Source: an uncultured Odoribacter sp. (lineage in GTDB: Bacteria; Bacteroidota; Bacteroidia; Bacteroidales; Marinifilaceae). Taken from it: a stretch of DNA of 28,856 nt. A program made the translations under genes and the position numbers. The notes below the pieces were generated by a model. That model saw only the letters and a list, made by a program, of their open reading frames with translations, ran no database searches and was not told the origin of the DNA. This document shows positions 1 to 8,194 of this stretch, one piece after another (the first letter of the stretch is position 1; the number at the start of each line of letters is the position of its first letter). The stretch covers positions 1 to 28,856 of the forward strand of contig CAJJNP010000019.1 of NCBI GenBank assembly GCA_905193145.1. Reading direction: 5' to 3'.

Positions 1-648
1 TTTGTTTACGTATGCTTGGAATGTATTGCTTGGCATGTTATACTTTTCCGGGTCAGGATTGTTTTTGCCTGTCCAATAGGGTACATAACTCATCTCAAAT
101 TGTGTCAGAATGAATGAATACCATGAATTGGAGTAGTTGTTTCCGAAGTATCTTTTTATCTTGTTCCAGTTGATGGGTTGGGTCATCATGGCAGTGACAT
201 AGATTTTATGTATGTGTCTAAACAGGTTTGCTTCAGCAAAGTGTTCGTTTGGGACAAGGCGGACCTTGAAGCGATATTGTACGGTATCCATTTCTGCTCC
301 GGTATAGTTTAGTTTGACCGGGATGATTCCATTCAGACTATCTGCCGGAATCTCTCCTTGTAAGAAGTCGAACATCTCTGTTTTGGCTGTATTGAAACTG
401 TCTTCATGTAGCGTTACAGATATGGGACGTGCGTAAGGAACGGGATCCCCGGAGATACCGATAAATAATTTGATGGTATCGCTACCCCATTCTTTATTGT
501 TGAAATTCTCTGCAAAACTGTATAATGTAGAATCGTTGTCAAAATATACTCCAGCCGGCGAAGCGAACATGGTTGTATCCTCGTCTTTGCATGATGTGAT
601 GCTTATCAAGGCCAAGAGTAAGCTGATGATTATATATTGTCTCTTCAT
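1..648 (-). CDS. DUF4843 domain lipoprotein of a SusCD locus (partial)
   Basis: The frame opens with ATG at 648 and stays open to the window edge, giving 216 residues; the C-terminus lies outside. The N-terminus is a lipoprotein signal: hydrophobic residues 6-17, then a lipobox ending in Cys20. The residues after it are Lys-Asp-Glu-Asp, the acidic pattern that in Bacteroidota acts as a surface-export signal, so the protein is probably on the cell surface. The body is rich in Tyr, Trp and Asn and resembles the DUF4843 family, which is usually encoded just downstream of SusD genes. It follows the SusD stop by 33 bases and is the fifth gene of the apparent operon. The biochemical role of DUF4843 is unknown; an accessory ligand-binding role for the uptake complex is inference. 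I assigned the family from overall resemblance, not from a single diagnostic motif. Confidence 0.8.
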   Translation of the reverse strand, partial: MKRQYIIISLLLALISITSCKDEDTTMFASPAGVYFDNDSTLYSFAENFNNKEWGSDTIKLFIGISGDPVPYARPISVTLHEDSFNTAKTEMFDFLQGEIPADSLNGIIPVKLNYTGAEMDTVQYRFKVRLVPNEHFAEANLFRHIHKIYVTAMMTQPINWNKIKRYFGNNYSNSWYSFILTQFEMSYVPYWTGKNNPDPEKYNMPSNTFQAYVNK

Positions 649-681
649 CTTATTTATATATTAATGTTGTTGTTGGCTTGT

Positions 682-2178
682 TTATTGGCGTCCTCCGATT
701 TCAATCTCTTTTTCCGGTAGAGGGAACTTGTACATGTTATCTGAGGCTCCCATACTTGCTCCTTGTATTTCTTTGCCTAAGCGTTTGTAATAGTAGAATA
801 GTTGCCCTTCGCTGATATATTCTTTTTTCCACTCTTTTTCGATTTCTTGTGCACACTCTTCTTTACTCAAACCTTCCGGAAGATTGTTTGCATACGGAAT
901 CCCGCGAGCCACTCTTACTTCGTTCAGTAGTTTGACGGCTTCGGCTGTTTGGTTGAGATTGTTGTAATATTCGGCAGCAATGTAGAACATTTCCGGTTTT
1001 CTGATAAGAGGAACTTTGTTCTTGGAATCTGATTTACTGTCTGTTACTTCTCTGAATTTTTCTACTTTTTTCTCAATGTCGTTTTTGTCCCACCAGGCAG
1101 CATAACGGTAGTCTGATGTTCCGATGCCGGTGCCGCTTCCCATTTCATAGGTATCATTCAGGTTTTTCTCGCTTTTGTAGAGAAAATCATCGTTGGGAGT
1201 GGATGTGAAATCTCCGTGAATGTCAAAACTTTCTACATAAGGACGTAACGAATTGTACAAATTAGTAACATTGATATAGAAAATATGTTCAGTAGAGAAA
1301 GTAAGGTCTTTATATTTTGCTTCTGTATTGATAGCATCGTCAGGATCCATCCACTTGATGGCCGGTTTATCTTTGTTGATAAATCCTTTTACAGCTTCCA
1401 GTGCATTTGTGTAATCACCCATCCACATGTAAGCTCTTGCTTGGGTGGCTTTGATGGCCCAATAATTCATGCGGCTGCGTGGATATTCATAAAAATTGTC
1501 ATCATTGGGGCGTTCGTAGTTCTCATCCTGAGGGACTTGATTGTATGGAGACCAGTATTCAGACAATTTTTCTGCCTCCTTAAGGTCTTTCAATATCAAT
1601 TCGAGTACCTTCTTGCCACTCAATTGTTCTGATATGTTTTTAGAGTATTCCGTTACATAAGGAATGGACAGTTGGTCCAGTTTGGATGGGTCAACCGTTG
1701 TGCCGTATGTTCCGAACATTCGCAGCAGATCCAAATGCAAGAATCCTCGTAATGCCAATGCCTCAGCTTTGATATTGGCGTAGTGAGTCGGATGGAGAAT
1801 GTCTTTTTTGCCGTCAATCTGTTCCAGAATGGCATTCATATTGGCAATAATCCGATAGTTTTTTATCCAAAAATTTTCGGTAGTGCTTTTATAACGTGTA
1901 TAGTCGTAGAATTTGGCATAATAATATGGATTGCCTGTTCCTTTTACCTCAAATTGTTGGGCAAGTACATCCATAAAGGTGATGGTCATCTCGCGTCCGT
2001 AAATCAGAGAATCGGTCATCATGATATAGCCTCCAATCAAGGCATTTTTGAAGCCTGATTCGGTTTCGAACATTTTGTCCAATTTGATTTCAGTCTTGGG
2101 CTGTATATCAAGCCAGTCATTGCATGATGCAAACCCGATGGCTGCAATTCCTGTTAATATAATATTCTTTAGTTTCAT
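682..2178 (-). CDS. RagB/SusD family nutrient-uptake outer-membrane lipoprotein
   Basis: This is a 498-residue protein, usual for SusD proteins. Residues 1-18 form a lipoprotein signal ending in the lipobox FASC (Cys19), followed directly by the DWLDIQP-type motif that typifies the mature SusD start. TPR-like helices follow (for example around ALALRGFLHLDLLRMFG and KATQARAYMWMGDYTNA), and the C-terminal part carries the family pattern of an EMFYIAAEYYNNL-like helix, VRVARG and a late YYYKRLG-type segment. SusD proteins sit as a lid on the SusC barrel on the cell surface and capture the ligand. The gene starts 18 bases after the SusC stop, so the two are almost certainly co-transcribed. The substrate cannot be read from the sequence; no glycan-degrading enzyme is nearby, and some members of this family (RagB of Porphyromonas gingivalis) handle peptides. 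Confidence 0.95.
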   Translation of the reverse strand: MKLKNIILTGIAAIGFASCNDWLDIQPKTEIKLDKMFETESGFKNALIGGYIMMTDSLIYGREMTITFMDVLAQQFEVKGTGNPYYYAKFYDYTRYKSTTENFWIKNYRIIANMNAILEQIDGKKDILHPTHYANIKAEALALRGFLHLDLLRMFGTYGTTVDPSKLDQLSIPYVTEYSKNISEQLSGKKVLELILKDLKEAEKLSEYWSPYNQVPQDENYERPNDDNFYEYPRSRMNYWAIKATQARAYMWMGDYTNALEAVKGFINKDKPAIKWMDPDDAINTEAKYKDLTFSTEHIFYINVTNLYNSLRPYVESFDIHGDFTSTPNDDFLYKSEKNLNDTYEMGSGTGIGTSDYRYAAWWDKNDIEKKVEKFREVTDSKSDSKNKVPLIRKPEMFYIAAEYYNNLNQTAEAVKLLNEVRVARGIPYANNLPEGLSKEECAQEIEKEWKKEYISEGQLFYYYKRLGKEIQGASMGASDNMYKFPLPEKEIEIGGRQ

Positions 2179-2196
2179 AGATACTGGATTTAGTCG

Positions 2197-5100
2197 TTAT
2201 TTGAAAGTTGCGCTCAAGGATACATTAAATGTTCTTGCAAACGGATAATAAGTTCCTCTTTCAATCTTGATAGAAGAGAAAGTGTATAGGTCGTTGATGT
2301 TAAACTTCACTTGCAATCTTTCCAAACCGGCTTTTTTAATGAAGGCATGTTTGAAGAAGTCGTAAGATAATTGTACGGATGAAATGTGCAGTTCATTCCG
2401 TTTCTGTACAAAACGAGAGGTCGGTCTTGTCATTTCGTCTGTAGCGTATGCTTCTTTCTCTGATATGTATACCTGGCCAATGGCTTTGAATGGCTTGTGG
2501 TCTCCCGGTTGTCTCCAACGGTCGGTGAAGATACGGCGGTCTACGTTGTCATTCATGTTTGCATTTTCAACTTTGTCGACCAAGGTTTGGTTGTACATTT
2601 TTGCTCCGTATTGGTAGGTGAGAACGGTGTTGAAACCGATACCTTTGTATTGGAAGCTGACTCCTCCATTACCCTGGAATTTCGGAAGTGCATCTCCACA
2701 AACCACTTGAGCATTGGCGTCGTATGTATAAGTTCTGCGTTTAACGCCATTGGCATCTGTTACGAGGAATACTTCACGTCCGTTGGCAGGGTCTATACCC
2801 AATGACGGCATTGCCCAAATAGCATCCATGGATACTCCGTCGTAGAATTTGTTCAGTGGTTTGCGTTGGTCGTATTTGTCTTCATTGCTCTTGTCAAATT
2901 GTGCGTTTTGCTGTTCGTTGTATGCACGCATGGCGGCAGAAATCTCTTTCAGGATGTTCTTGTTTCTTGAAATCATGACATTAAATGTCAGGAATGAACG
3001 TTCTTTCGGGTTTTGCCATACGGTGGCAGAAGCCTTCAGGTCGAAACCGGTGTTTTGTATTTTTCCTACGTTTTCAGATACTGAATTAAATCCGGTTGAA
3101 GGAACCAGCGTCAATGGGTTAAGTGCGTTGTTGGTGATGGAACGGTACCATTCGAACTGTAGACTATATCTGTTTTTGTAGTTGAAGTCAACACCGAAGT
3201 TGTATTCCATTTTTTCCTGCCATTTTAAATCCGGGTTGCGCATTCCGATTAGCTGTGCTCCAAGAAGTCCTTCGTAAGTCTTGTCCAGAAAATATTCGTA
3301 AGAAGCAATGGCATTGTAGGCATCCATGCTCTGAGAACCGGTAGAACCGACAGATGCTCTTAAACGCAATTGGCTGATATTGGAGTCTTCTAACCAATCT
3401 TCGTTGTGGATGTTCCAACTGGCTCCTGCACTCCAGAATTTACCCCAGCGGCTGTCTGCTCCGTATTGGCTGGATGCACTTTGACGGAAGGTTCCGTCAA
3501 TATTGATACGGTTGTCGTATGAATAGTTGGCTGAAAGATAGTAACCGAAGTCGCGGATTGTTTGTTCGGTTCCTGTCGGTTTGGTGTTTTCGGTCCATTG
3601 ACGGGCGAACATCAGGTCATTCATCTTGTCACTTGGGAAACCTTGTGCTTGTTGAACGTTTGTTGTGAATTTTTTTCCGGCAATATCTAAGCCGACATTG
3701 ATATATGCAGAGTGAACTTCTTTGAAGTTTTTGTTGTATTGGATGTCCAGTTTACCGGAAAGGTCGCTTTGCTGTCCTTGCTCCAATTCGTAGGAACCTT
3801 TTTCAAGAGCACGGTCTTCTACATAATCGTGGAATTTCAGATGGTTGGCAGGATAGAAGTTGTCTTTGCGACTTCTCTTTTCTGTCAGTCCGAAGCGGGC
3901 TGTGGCTTTCAGTCCGGTAGTAACAAACCATTGCAAGTCGAAATTGTTGGTAACGTCAATGTATTTGTTCTGTAATAAAGTGTTCAGTTTGGCATTCCAT
4001 AGAGGATTGGCTTCAAAACTGATTTGTTCAAACCAAGCGTTTGTTGAAACACTATTACTCTTTTCTATGTGAGGGAATATGTTTTCTACCAAGTTGCCAT
4101 ATTCGTCATATGGACTATAATAAGGATTTAAGCGGGTGTATTCGTCAAAACTTCCGTATTTGGAATCGTTTGCCTTGTTCGAAGTGATGGTCAGTTGGTT
4201 ACGGAACAGGAATTTGTTGTGGCGGTATTGCAAGGACAAAGCTCCTGAAATCGTGCTTCTGTCTGAGCCTTTCATAACGCCCTTGACGTTATTGTACGAA
4301 AGGTCGATGATTGCCTTTAGTGCTTTTTCTCCCAATTCAACAGACAGACTGTGTTTATGACCAACACCGACATGTAGCGGTTTGGAAATCCAGTCGGTAT
4401 TGATTCCAGACACAACAGCTTGACGTTTCTGGTTGTAAATTCTGTTCATGGTGCGCTGGTTGTCGAAGTTGGCATTGGGGTCTGTGTACATTCCGTATGC
4501 ATATTCGACATCCAGTTTCTCTTCTGCATTACAAAGGTCGTAAGAAGTAAGGTCTGGCATTTCAACAGAAACACTTCCATTATAAGTTACTCTTAATTGA
4601 CCGTCAGTGTTCTTTTTTAATTCAATAACGATAACACCGTTGGCTGCTTTTGAACCATAGATTGCTTTTGCCGAGGCATCTTTCAATAAGGTAAGACTTT
4701 CGACACGATCCATATCAAGGTCCATGATTTTTTGGATGGAAACTTCGAATCCGTCAAGGATGAACAGCGGAGCGTTGGGGTCGTTTTGATAGGAAGCTCT
4801 AAGGTCTGTATCTGTTAAGTTCAGACTGGATTTTCCGCGCATCGCCATAGAAGGCATGGTGTTCGGGTCAGAACCATACGACATGTTGTCGAAGAACATA
4901 ACAGAAGGGTCTAGGTTCTTCAGAGATTCGAATACGTTGCTGTTACCTACCCGCTTTAGTTGTTCTTTGTCGAATGTTTGTACAGAACCGGTAAATGTAT
5001 TGGCTTTACGTTCGAAGACACCATTCACTACCACCTGTTCCAATGCCTGGCTTTCTTCTTCAAGAGTGACGTTGATGTTTTCAAGTTTGCCGATTTTTAC

Positions 5101-5433
5101 CTCTTTTGTTTTCATGCCGACAAAAGAAATGATAAGAGTGGCATTAGGATCTGATGGAACCGTTAGAGAATATTTTCCGTCAATGTCAGTCACGACACCG
5201 GTGGTTGTTCCTTTGATTTGTACGGTTGCTCCAGGCAGGGGTTCGTTGTTGGCATCTTTGACAATACCTTTAATAATTCTGACATTCTGAGCTTGAGGAG
5301 CAGATAATCGTAATCCGTTTGCATTTGATTCTGCTGCGAAAGTGCCTACAGGAAACAGCAAAGAAGCCAATACGATGTGGCATGCCAAGCATACTCCGGA
5401 GACGTTTCGTCTGTAAAGCTGTCTTTTCTTCAT
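2197..5433 (-). CDS. SusC/RagA family TonB-linked outer-membrane transporter
   Basis: The protein has 1078 residues, the usual size for SusC. Residues 1-34 are a signal peptide with a likely cleavage site at AFA-AE. Residues about 53-127 are the carboxypeptidase-regulatory-like domain (GIVKDANNEPLPGATV, then SFVGMKTKEV). A TonB-box-like segment LEQVVVNG lies at 131-138, the plug at about 140-275 (including LFILDGFEV and LKDASAKAIYGSKAANGVI), and the rest is the 22-strand barrel. There is no N-terminal STN domain, so control through an anti-sigma factor is not indicated. It imports a ligand captured by the adjacent SusD, using energy delivered by TonB. It lies 55 bases downstream of the ornithine-cyclodeaminase-like gene in the MarR-led operon. 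Its substrate is unknown; the context suggests an amino-acid or peptide-type nutrient more than a glycan, which is inference. Confidence 0.96.
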   Translation of the reverse strand: MKKRQLYRRNVSGVCLACHIVLASLLFPVGTFAAESNANGLRLSAPQAQNVRIIKGIVKDANNEPLPGATVQIKGTTTGVVTDIDGKYSLTVPSDPNATLIISFVGMKTKEVKIGKLENINVTLEEESQALEQVVVNGVFERKANTFTGSVQTFDKEQLKRVGNSNVFESLKNLDPSVMFFDNMSYGSDPNTMPSMAMRGKSSLNLTDTDLRASYQNDPNAPLFILDGFEVSIQKIMDLDMDRVESLTLLKDASAKAIYGSKAANGVIVIELKKNTDGQLRVTYNGSVSVEMPDLTSYDLCNAEEKLDVEYAYGMYTDPNANFDNQRTMNRIYNQKRQAVVSGINTDWISKPLHVGVGHKHSLSVELGEKALKAIIDLSYNNVKGVMKGSDRSTISGALSLQYRHNKFLFRNQLTITSNKANDSKYGSFDEYTRLNPYYSPYDEYGNLVENIFPHIEKSNSVSTNAWFEQISFEANPLWNAKLNTLLQNKYIDVTNNFDLQWFVTTGLKATARFGLTEKRSRKDNFYPANHLKFHDYVEDRALEKGSYELEQGQQSDLSGKLDIQYNKNFKEVHSAYINVGLDIAGKKFTTNVQQAQGFPSDKMNDLMFARQWTENTKPTGTEQTIRDFGYYLSANYSYDNRINIDGTFRQSASSQYGADSRWGKFWSAGASWNIHNEDWLEDSNISQLRLRASVGSTGSQSMDAYNAIASYEYFLDKTYEGLLGAQLIGMRNPDLKWQEKMEYNFGVDFNYKNRYSLQFEWYRSITNNALNPLTLVPSTGFNSVSENVGKIQNTGFDLKASATVWQNPKERSFLTFNVMISRNKNILKEISAAMRAYNEQQNAQFDKSNEDKYDQRKPLNKFYDGVSMDAIWAMPSLGIDPANGREVFLVTDANGVKRRTYTYDANAQVVCGDALPKFQGNGGVSFQYKGIGFNTVLTYQYGAKMYNQTLVDKVENANMNDNVDRRIFTDRWRQPGDHKPFKAIGQVYISEKEAYATDEMTRPTSRFVQKRNELHISSVQLSYDFFKHAFIKKAGLERLQVKFNINDLYTFSSIKIERGTYYPFARTFNVSLSATFK

Positions 5434-5436
5434 AAA

Positions 5437-5477
5437 TTATAGGTGTTTGATTGATATAAATTGTGGTTTTATAGGTG
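5437..5477. repeat. 9-base direct repeat TTATAGGTG upstream of susC
   Basis: TTATAGGTG occurs at 5437-5445 and again at 5469-5477, exactly 32 bases apart, in the 55-base gap between the cyclodeaminase-like gene and the SusC gene. The spacing is close to three helical turns, as a pair of binding sites would have. The gap is AT-rich, so chance is possible. I see no clear Bacteroides -33/-7 promoter in the gap. Confidence 0.35.
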
Positions 5478-5488
5478 CTTTTTTGTAT

Positions 5489-6475
5489 TTAATAGAATAA
5501 CTTGATTTTAGTACATTCTGTTTGTTTTAGTTTTTTGTATATGGTGACACCAATGCTGATGTCTTGAAGGGCGGTTCCTGTGGAATCATAAATCGTAATG
5601 CCGTTGGTCGAAGGCAATGCTTTTTGTCCTGTAACGATTTCTCCTAATTCGGCATATATGTTTTCCGGGGTGATCAATCCTTGCTTTAGTGCATGCTGGG
5701 ACTCACCTACACGGCATACCTGACTTTTAATGTCTGCAACGATGGTTGCGGATGCTACAAGTTCCGGTTGTAATTCTTGTTTGCCGGGACTGTCTGCACC
5801 GACTGCTGCGATGAAAGTTCCGGGATTAATCCATTCTTTTTTCAGATAATAGCCACGGGCTGGTGTTGCTGTAATAATCAGGTTGCTGGAACGGGCGGTC
5901 TCTTCCAGGGAATGGCAAGTAACCGGTATATCAAATTCCTTTTGGAGTTGGGCGGCAAAGGCTGTCGCTTTTTCCATATTTCTTCCACTGATGCGGATAT
6001 GTTCCAACTGGCGTACCTTGGAAATGGCTTTGGCCTGAATTTCTGCTTGTGAGCCATAGCCAAATACACCCAACTGTATCGGTTGTTGCGGTGCCAGATA
6101 TTTGGCTGCAACTGCAGAGGCGGCTCCGGTGCGCAATTTGCTGATGGTTACGGAGTCCATCACCGCCAATGGATATCCATTCTTTGCATCGCAGATGTAT
6201 ATGATACCTAAAATATTGGGTAGTTGATAGTTTCGGGTGTTATTTAAAAAACCTCCGTTGATTTTTACACCATAATATTCTCCGTCCGGATAGATTAATC
6301 CTCCAGTCTTTAAATGAAATTCTCCTTGATGTACGTCAGCATGCAGCAAATCCGGAGTGTAAACCTGCCCTTTCGCATGGCAGGCATGTGTTTGTTCTAT
6401 AATGGATATATAGTCGTTTAAATCCAGCGCCTGTTTGATTTCGTCTTGGGTAATGATAAGTGTTTCGTTTGCCAT
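5489..6475 (-). CDS. Ornithine cyclodeaminase / mu-crystallin family protein
   Basis: The protein has 328 residues, normal for this NAD(P)-dependent family, which includes ornithine cyclodeaminase, delta-1-pyrroline-2-carboxylate reductase, alanine dehydrogenase, SbnB and mu-crystallin. Visible landmarks are Lys71 in YYGVKINGG, Arg115 in SKLRTGAASAVAAKYLA (substrate carboxylate binding in the family), the Rossmann loop GVFGYGSQAEIQAKA at 137-150, and GADSPGKQEL, where Asp228 sits where the ornithine cyclodeaminase catalytic Asp is expected. DSTGTALQDIS near the C-terminus is also typical. Substrate cannot be decided from sequence within this family. The gene follows the MarR gene by 16 bases and precedes susC by 55 bases, so it probably processes what the SusCD pair imports, or something derived from it; that link is inference. 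Confidence 0.9.
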   Translation of the reverse strand: MANETLIITQDEIKQALDLNDYISIIEQTHACHAKGQVYTPDLLHADVHQGEFHLKTGGLIYPDGEYYGVKINGGFLNNTRNYQLPNILGIIYICDAKNGYPLAVMDSVTISKLRTGAASAVAAKYLAPQQPIQLGVFGYGSQAEIQAKAISKVRQLEHIRISGRNMEKATAFAAQLQKEFDIPVTCHSLEETARSSNLIITATPARGYYLKKEWINPGTFIAAVGADSPGKQELQPELVASATIVADIKSQVCRVGESQHALKQGLITPENIYAELGEIVTGQKALPSTNGITIYDSTGTALQDISIGVTIYKKLKQTECTKIKLFY

Positions 6476-6491
6476 GATTTTATTTTGATTT

Positions 6492-6908
6492 TTATCGTTG
6501 CTCTAAAGCATGATTGTATTTGCGAACGTTTTCGATAATGGCCTCAACTTCCTCTTTTGTGAGCAGATTCAGTGCTTGGCCGATGGTCTGGTTGATCGAT
6601 TCTGTCGCCTCTGTTAAGAGTTTGCTTCCCTCTGGAGAAAGGGCAATTATTTTTCTTCTTTTATCTGTTTCGTCCTGGTAGATTTCTACCCATCCGTCCT
6701 GTTCCATTTTTTTAATGTTGCGGCTCATGGTTGAGTGGTCAACATATAGTAAGGCTGCCAGTTCGCGGATGGATAGTCCGGGGTGGTTGTCGATATGATA
6801 GAGAATGTGGCGCTGACTGAATGCCATGTTAGCGCGTCTTTTGAATAATCCGAGGTTCTTGACTAATTCATAGTTCAGAGAACGAAGTATGTCTATGTTT
6901 TCTTGCAT
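6492..6908 (-). CDS. MarR family transcriptional regulator
   Basis: This is a 138-residue single-domain regulator. The winged helix-turn-helix lies at about residues 30-95: recognition region SIRELAALLYVDHSTMSRNIKKM at 46-68, quoted here across a helix-turn-helix typical of MarR proteins, and a wing with the conserved Asp79 and Arg84-Arg85 in DETDKRRK, followed by LSPEGSKLL. The flanking helices would form the dimer. MarR proteins usually repress their own operon and release DNA on binding a small ligand. The gene leads the apparent operon with the cyclodeaminase-like enzyme and SusCD. Upstream are a consensus promoter and repeats of ATATGTAT that could be its binding sites. The ligand is unknown. 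Confidence 0.93.
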   Translation of the reverse strand: MQENIDILRSLNYELVKNLGLFKRRANMAFSQRHILYHIDNHPGLSIRELAALLYVDHSTMSRNIKKMEQDGWVEIYQDETDKRRKIIALSPEGSKLLTEATESINQTIGQALNLLTKEEVEAIIENVRKYNHALEQR

Positions 6909-6917
6909 TATTTGTTA

Positions 6918-6940
6918 ATATGTATATAGCATATATGTAT
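6918..6940. repeat. Two further ATATGTAT half-sites in the marR leader
   Basis: ATATGTAT occurs at 6918-6925 and 6933-6940, two direct copies starting 15 bases apart in the untranslated leader. The same 8-mer occurs inverted (ATACATAT) at 6976-6983 in the promoter palindrome. Three copies within 66 bases suggest extra regulator contacts, though the region is AT-rich. Confidence 0.45.
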
Positions 6941-6961
6941 TTGTCATATAAAATGGCGATA

Positions 6962-6992
6962 CAAATGTATGTATTATACATATAATTCCAAA
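6962..6992 (-). promoter_or_regulatory. Promoter of the MarR-cyclodeaminase-SusCD operon
   Basis: Reading the minus strand, TTTG (6992-6989), a 19-base spacer and TACATTTG (6969-6962) match the Bacteroides primary-sigma consensus TTTG-N19-21-TAnnTTTG at every fixed base. Transcription would start near 6955, leaving about 46 untranslated bases before the MarR start at 6908. The spacer contains a palindrome annotated separately. Confidence 0.75.
6968..6982. promoter_or_regulatory. Probable MarR operator: palindrome TATGTAT-T-ATACATA
   Basis: A perfect 7-base inverted repeat with a one-base centre lies between the -33 and -7 boxes of the operon promoter and overlaps the -7 box by two bases. A MarR dimer bound here would block RNA polymerase. 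The size and position are typical of MarR-family operators; the assignment to the adjacent MarR gene is inference. Confidence 0.6.
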
Positions 6993-7028
6993 TAATAAGC
7001 AATAAATTTAACACGTAAAAATGTTATT

Positions 7029-7397
7029 TTATTTCATAAAGACGAAATAAACAGCCATGACAAGGCATACGGCTGCAGCCAAATGATTCCATTTTAAGGT
7101 TTCTCCTTGAAAGAATACCATGGTGAATACGGCAAAAATGATGAGGGTGATGACTTCTTGAATGACTTTTAATTGCAGTAGGGTAAAAGGTCCGCCGTTG
7201 CCTTGAAATCCGATGCGGTTGGCTGGAATCTGTAATGAATATTCAAAAAAAGCCATACCCCAAGAGAGTAAGATTATTCCAAAGAGTGGCCAATTTGTGG
7301 TGATTTTCATTTCGCTGAGCTTTAAATGACCATACCAGGCAAAGGTCATGAAGATGTTTGAGAAAATTAGTAGGATGATAGTGTAAAGTGCTTTCAT
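7029..7397 (-). CDS. DUF486 (DMT-like) small membrane protein
   Basis: This 122-residue protein has four predicted membrane helices: residues about 3-21, 36-55, 73-95 and 103-121. It matches the conserved DUF486 family, recognisable from the FSNIFMTFAWYGHLK start, the FEYSLQIPANRIG segment and the GPFTLLQLKVIQE segment. The family resembles one half of a drug/metabolite transporter, but no function is established. It starts 21 bases after the stop of the PAP2 phosphatase gene, so the two probably share a transcript. No clear terminator follows; the 120 bases to the next gene hold the MarR promoter and operators. Confidence 0.85.
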   Translation of the reverse strand: MKALYTIILLIFSNIFMTFAWYGHLKLSEMKITTNWPLFGIILLSWGMAFFEYSLQIPANRIGFQGNGGPFTLLQLKVIQEVITLIIFAVFTMVFFQGETLKWNHLAAAVCLVMAVYFVFMK

Positions 7398-7418
7398 GGT
7401 TGATTGTGTTGATGTGTG

Positions 7419-8168
7419 TTAGAAATAGAGAGCGAATGCACCTCCGGTTGTCTTTTGTTGAGGGTTGTAGTAGGGGCAGGCAATGATCGTTGGTGCATTT
7501 TTTTTATTTAGACGGAATAATTTGCGGTTGAGAGGCAGCAGCCAATAGCCGAGTTGTGCCGTTATGATACCGATACCTGCTCCGGCGAGGACGTCATTAA
7601 ACCAGTGTCTGCCGTTATATAATCGTAGAAACGCAACGCCACAGGCAATGGTGTAAGCTCCGATGCCGTAGCCGATACCATATTCTTTGCGGACAAGCTC
7701 TGCTCCCATGAAAACGGTTGCTGTGTGTCCGGAAGGGAATGAGTTATGTGCCTCGCTGTCCGGACGCTTTTCATTGATGGCAAGTTTGAGTGACCTGACG
7801 ATTATGCCCATTGCCAGGTAGGAGGTGGCTGTGATGACAAGTCTTTCTTTGAAAGAATGTTTGGCTTGTGCTCCTAACAGTCCAAGACCTAAATGAGAGG
7901 CGACAGGCAAATATTGGATATAATCGTCAATATGGATGTAGTTATCGTCTCGCCAATCAATCATTTTGTTTTGAATTTTATTGTTGATTTTGTTGAACCA
8001 ACCATTATTTATGCCCCAAGAGCCTACTGCGATTAATGAGGCGGGGAGAATCAGCTGTTTGGCGGAAAACTTTTCTGATGGATAGACTATGAGCGTGTCT
8101 TTGGTTGTTTGTGCATACAGAAATGCGGGGATGAAGAGTAAGGTTAGGAATAATATTTTTACTTTCAT
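7419..8168 (-). CDS. PAP2 family lipid phosphatase
   Basis: This is a 249-residue protein with a signal-like N-terminus (residues 1-19, ending AYA-Q-like at FLYAQ) and several membrane segments. The three PAP2 signature motifs are intact: K128-x6-R135-P136 (KLAINEKRP), PSGH with Ser146-Gly147-His148, and R182-x5-H188-x3-D192 (LRLYNGRHWFND). The catalytic groups therefore face the periplasm, where such enzymes remove phosphate from undecaprenyl pyrophosphate, phosphatidylglycerol phosphate or lipid A. In Bacteroides a PAP2 enzyme (LpxF) removes the lipid A 4'-phosphate and so gives resistance to cationic peptides. Whether this paralogue has that role cannot be told from sequence. Its downstream partner is the DUF486 gene. 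Confidence 0.9.
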   Translation of the reverse strand: MKVKILFLTLLFIPAFLYAQTTKDTLIVYPSEKFSAKQLILPASLIAVGSWGINNGWFNKINNKIQNKMIDWRDDNYIHIDDYIQYLPVASHLGLGLLGAQAKHSFKERLVITATSYLAMGIIVRSLKLAINEKRPDSEAHNSFPSGHTATVFMGAELVRKEYGIGYGIGAYTIACGVAFLRLYNGRHWFNDVLAGAGIGIITAQLGYWLLPLNRKLFRLNKKNAPTIIACPYYNPQQKTTGGAFALYF

Positions 8169-8194
8169 GTTTGAGTATCTGTAATTTTAGTGCG

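Noticed and set aside
1285..1632. 115-residue plus-strand open frame inside the SusD gene
   Set aside because: It is antisense to a clear SusD coding frame, has no recognisable domain, and its composition is what the opposite strand of a coding region gives.
7008..7022. Terminator before the marR region from TAACA/TGTTA
   Set aside because: The stem is only 5 base pairs in very AT-rich sequence; it gives no support for termination of the DUF486 transcript.
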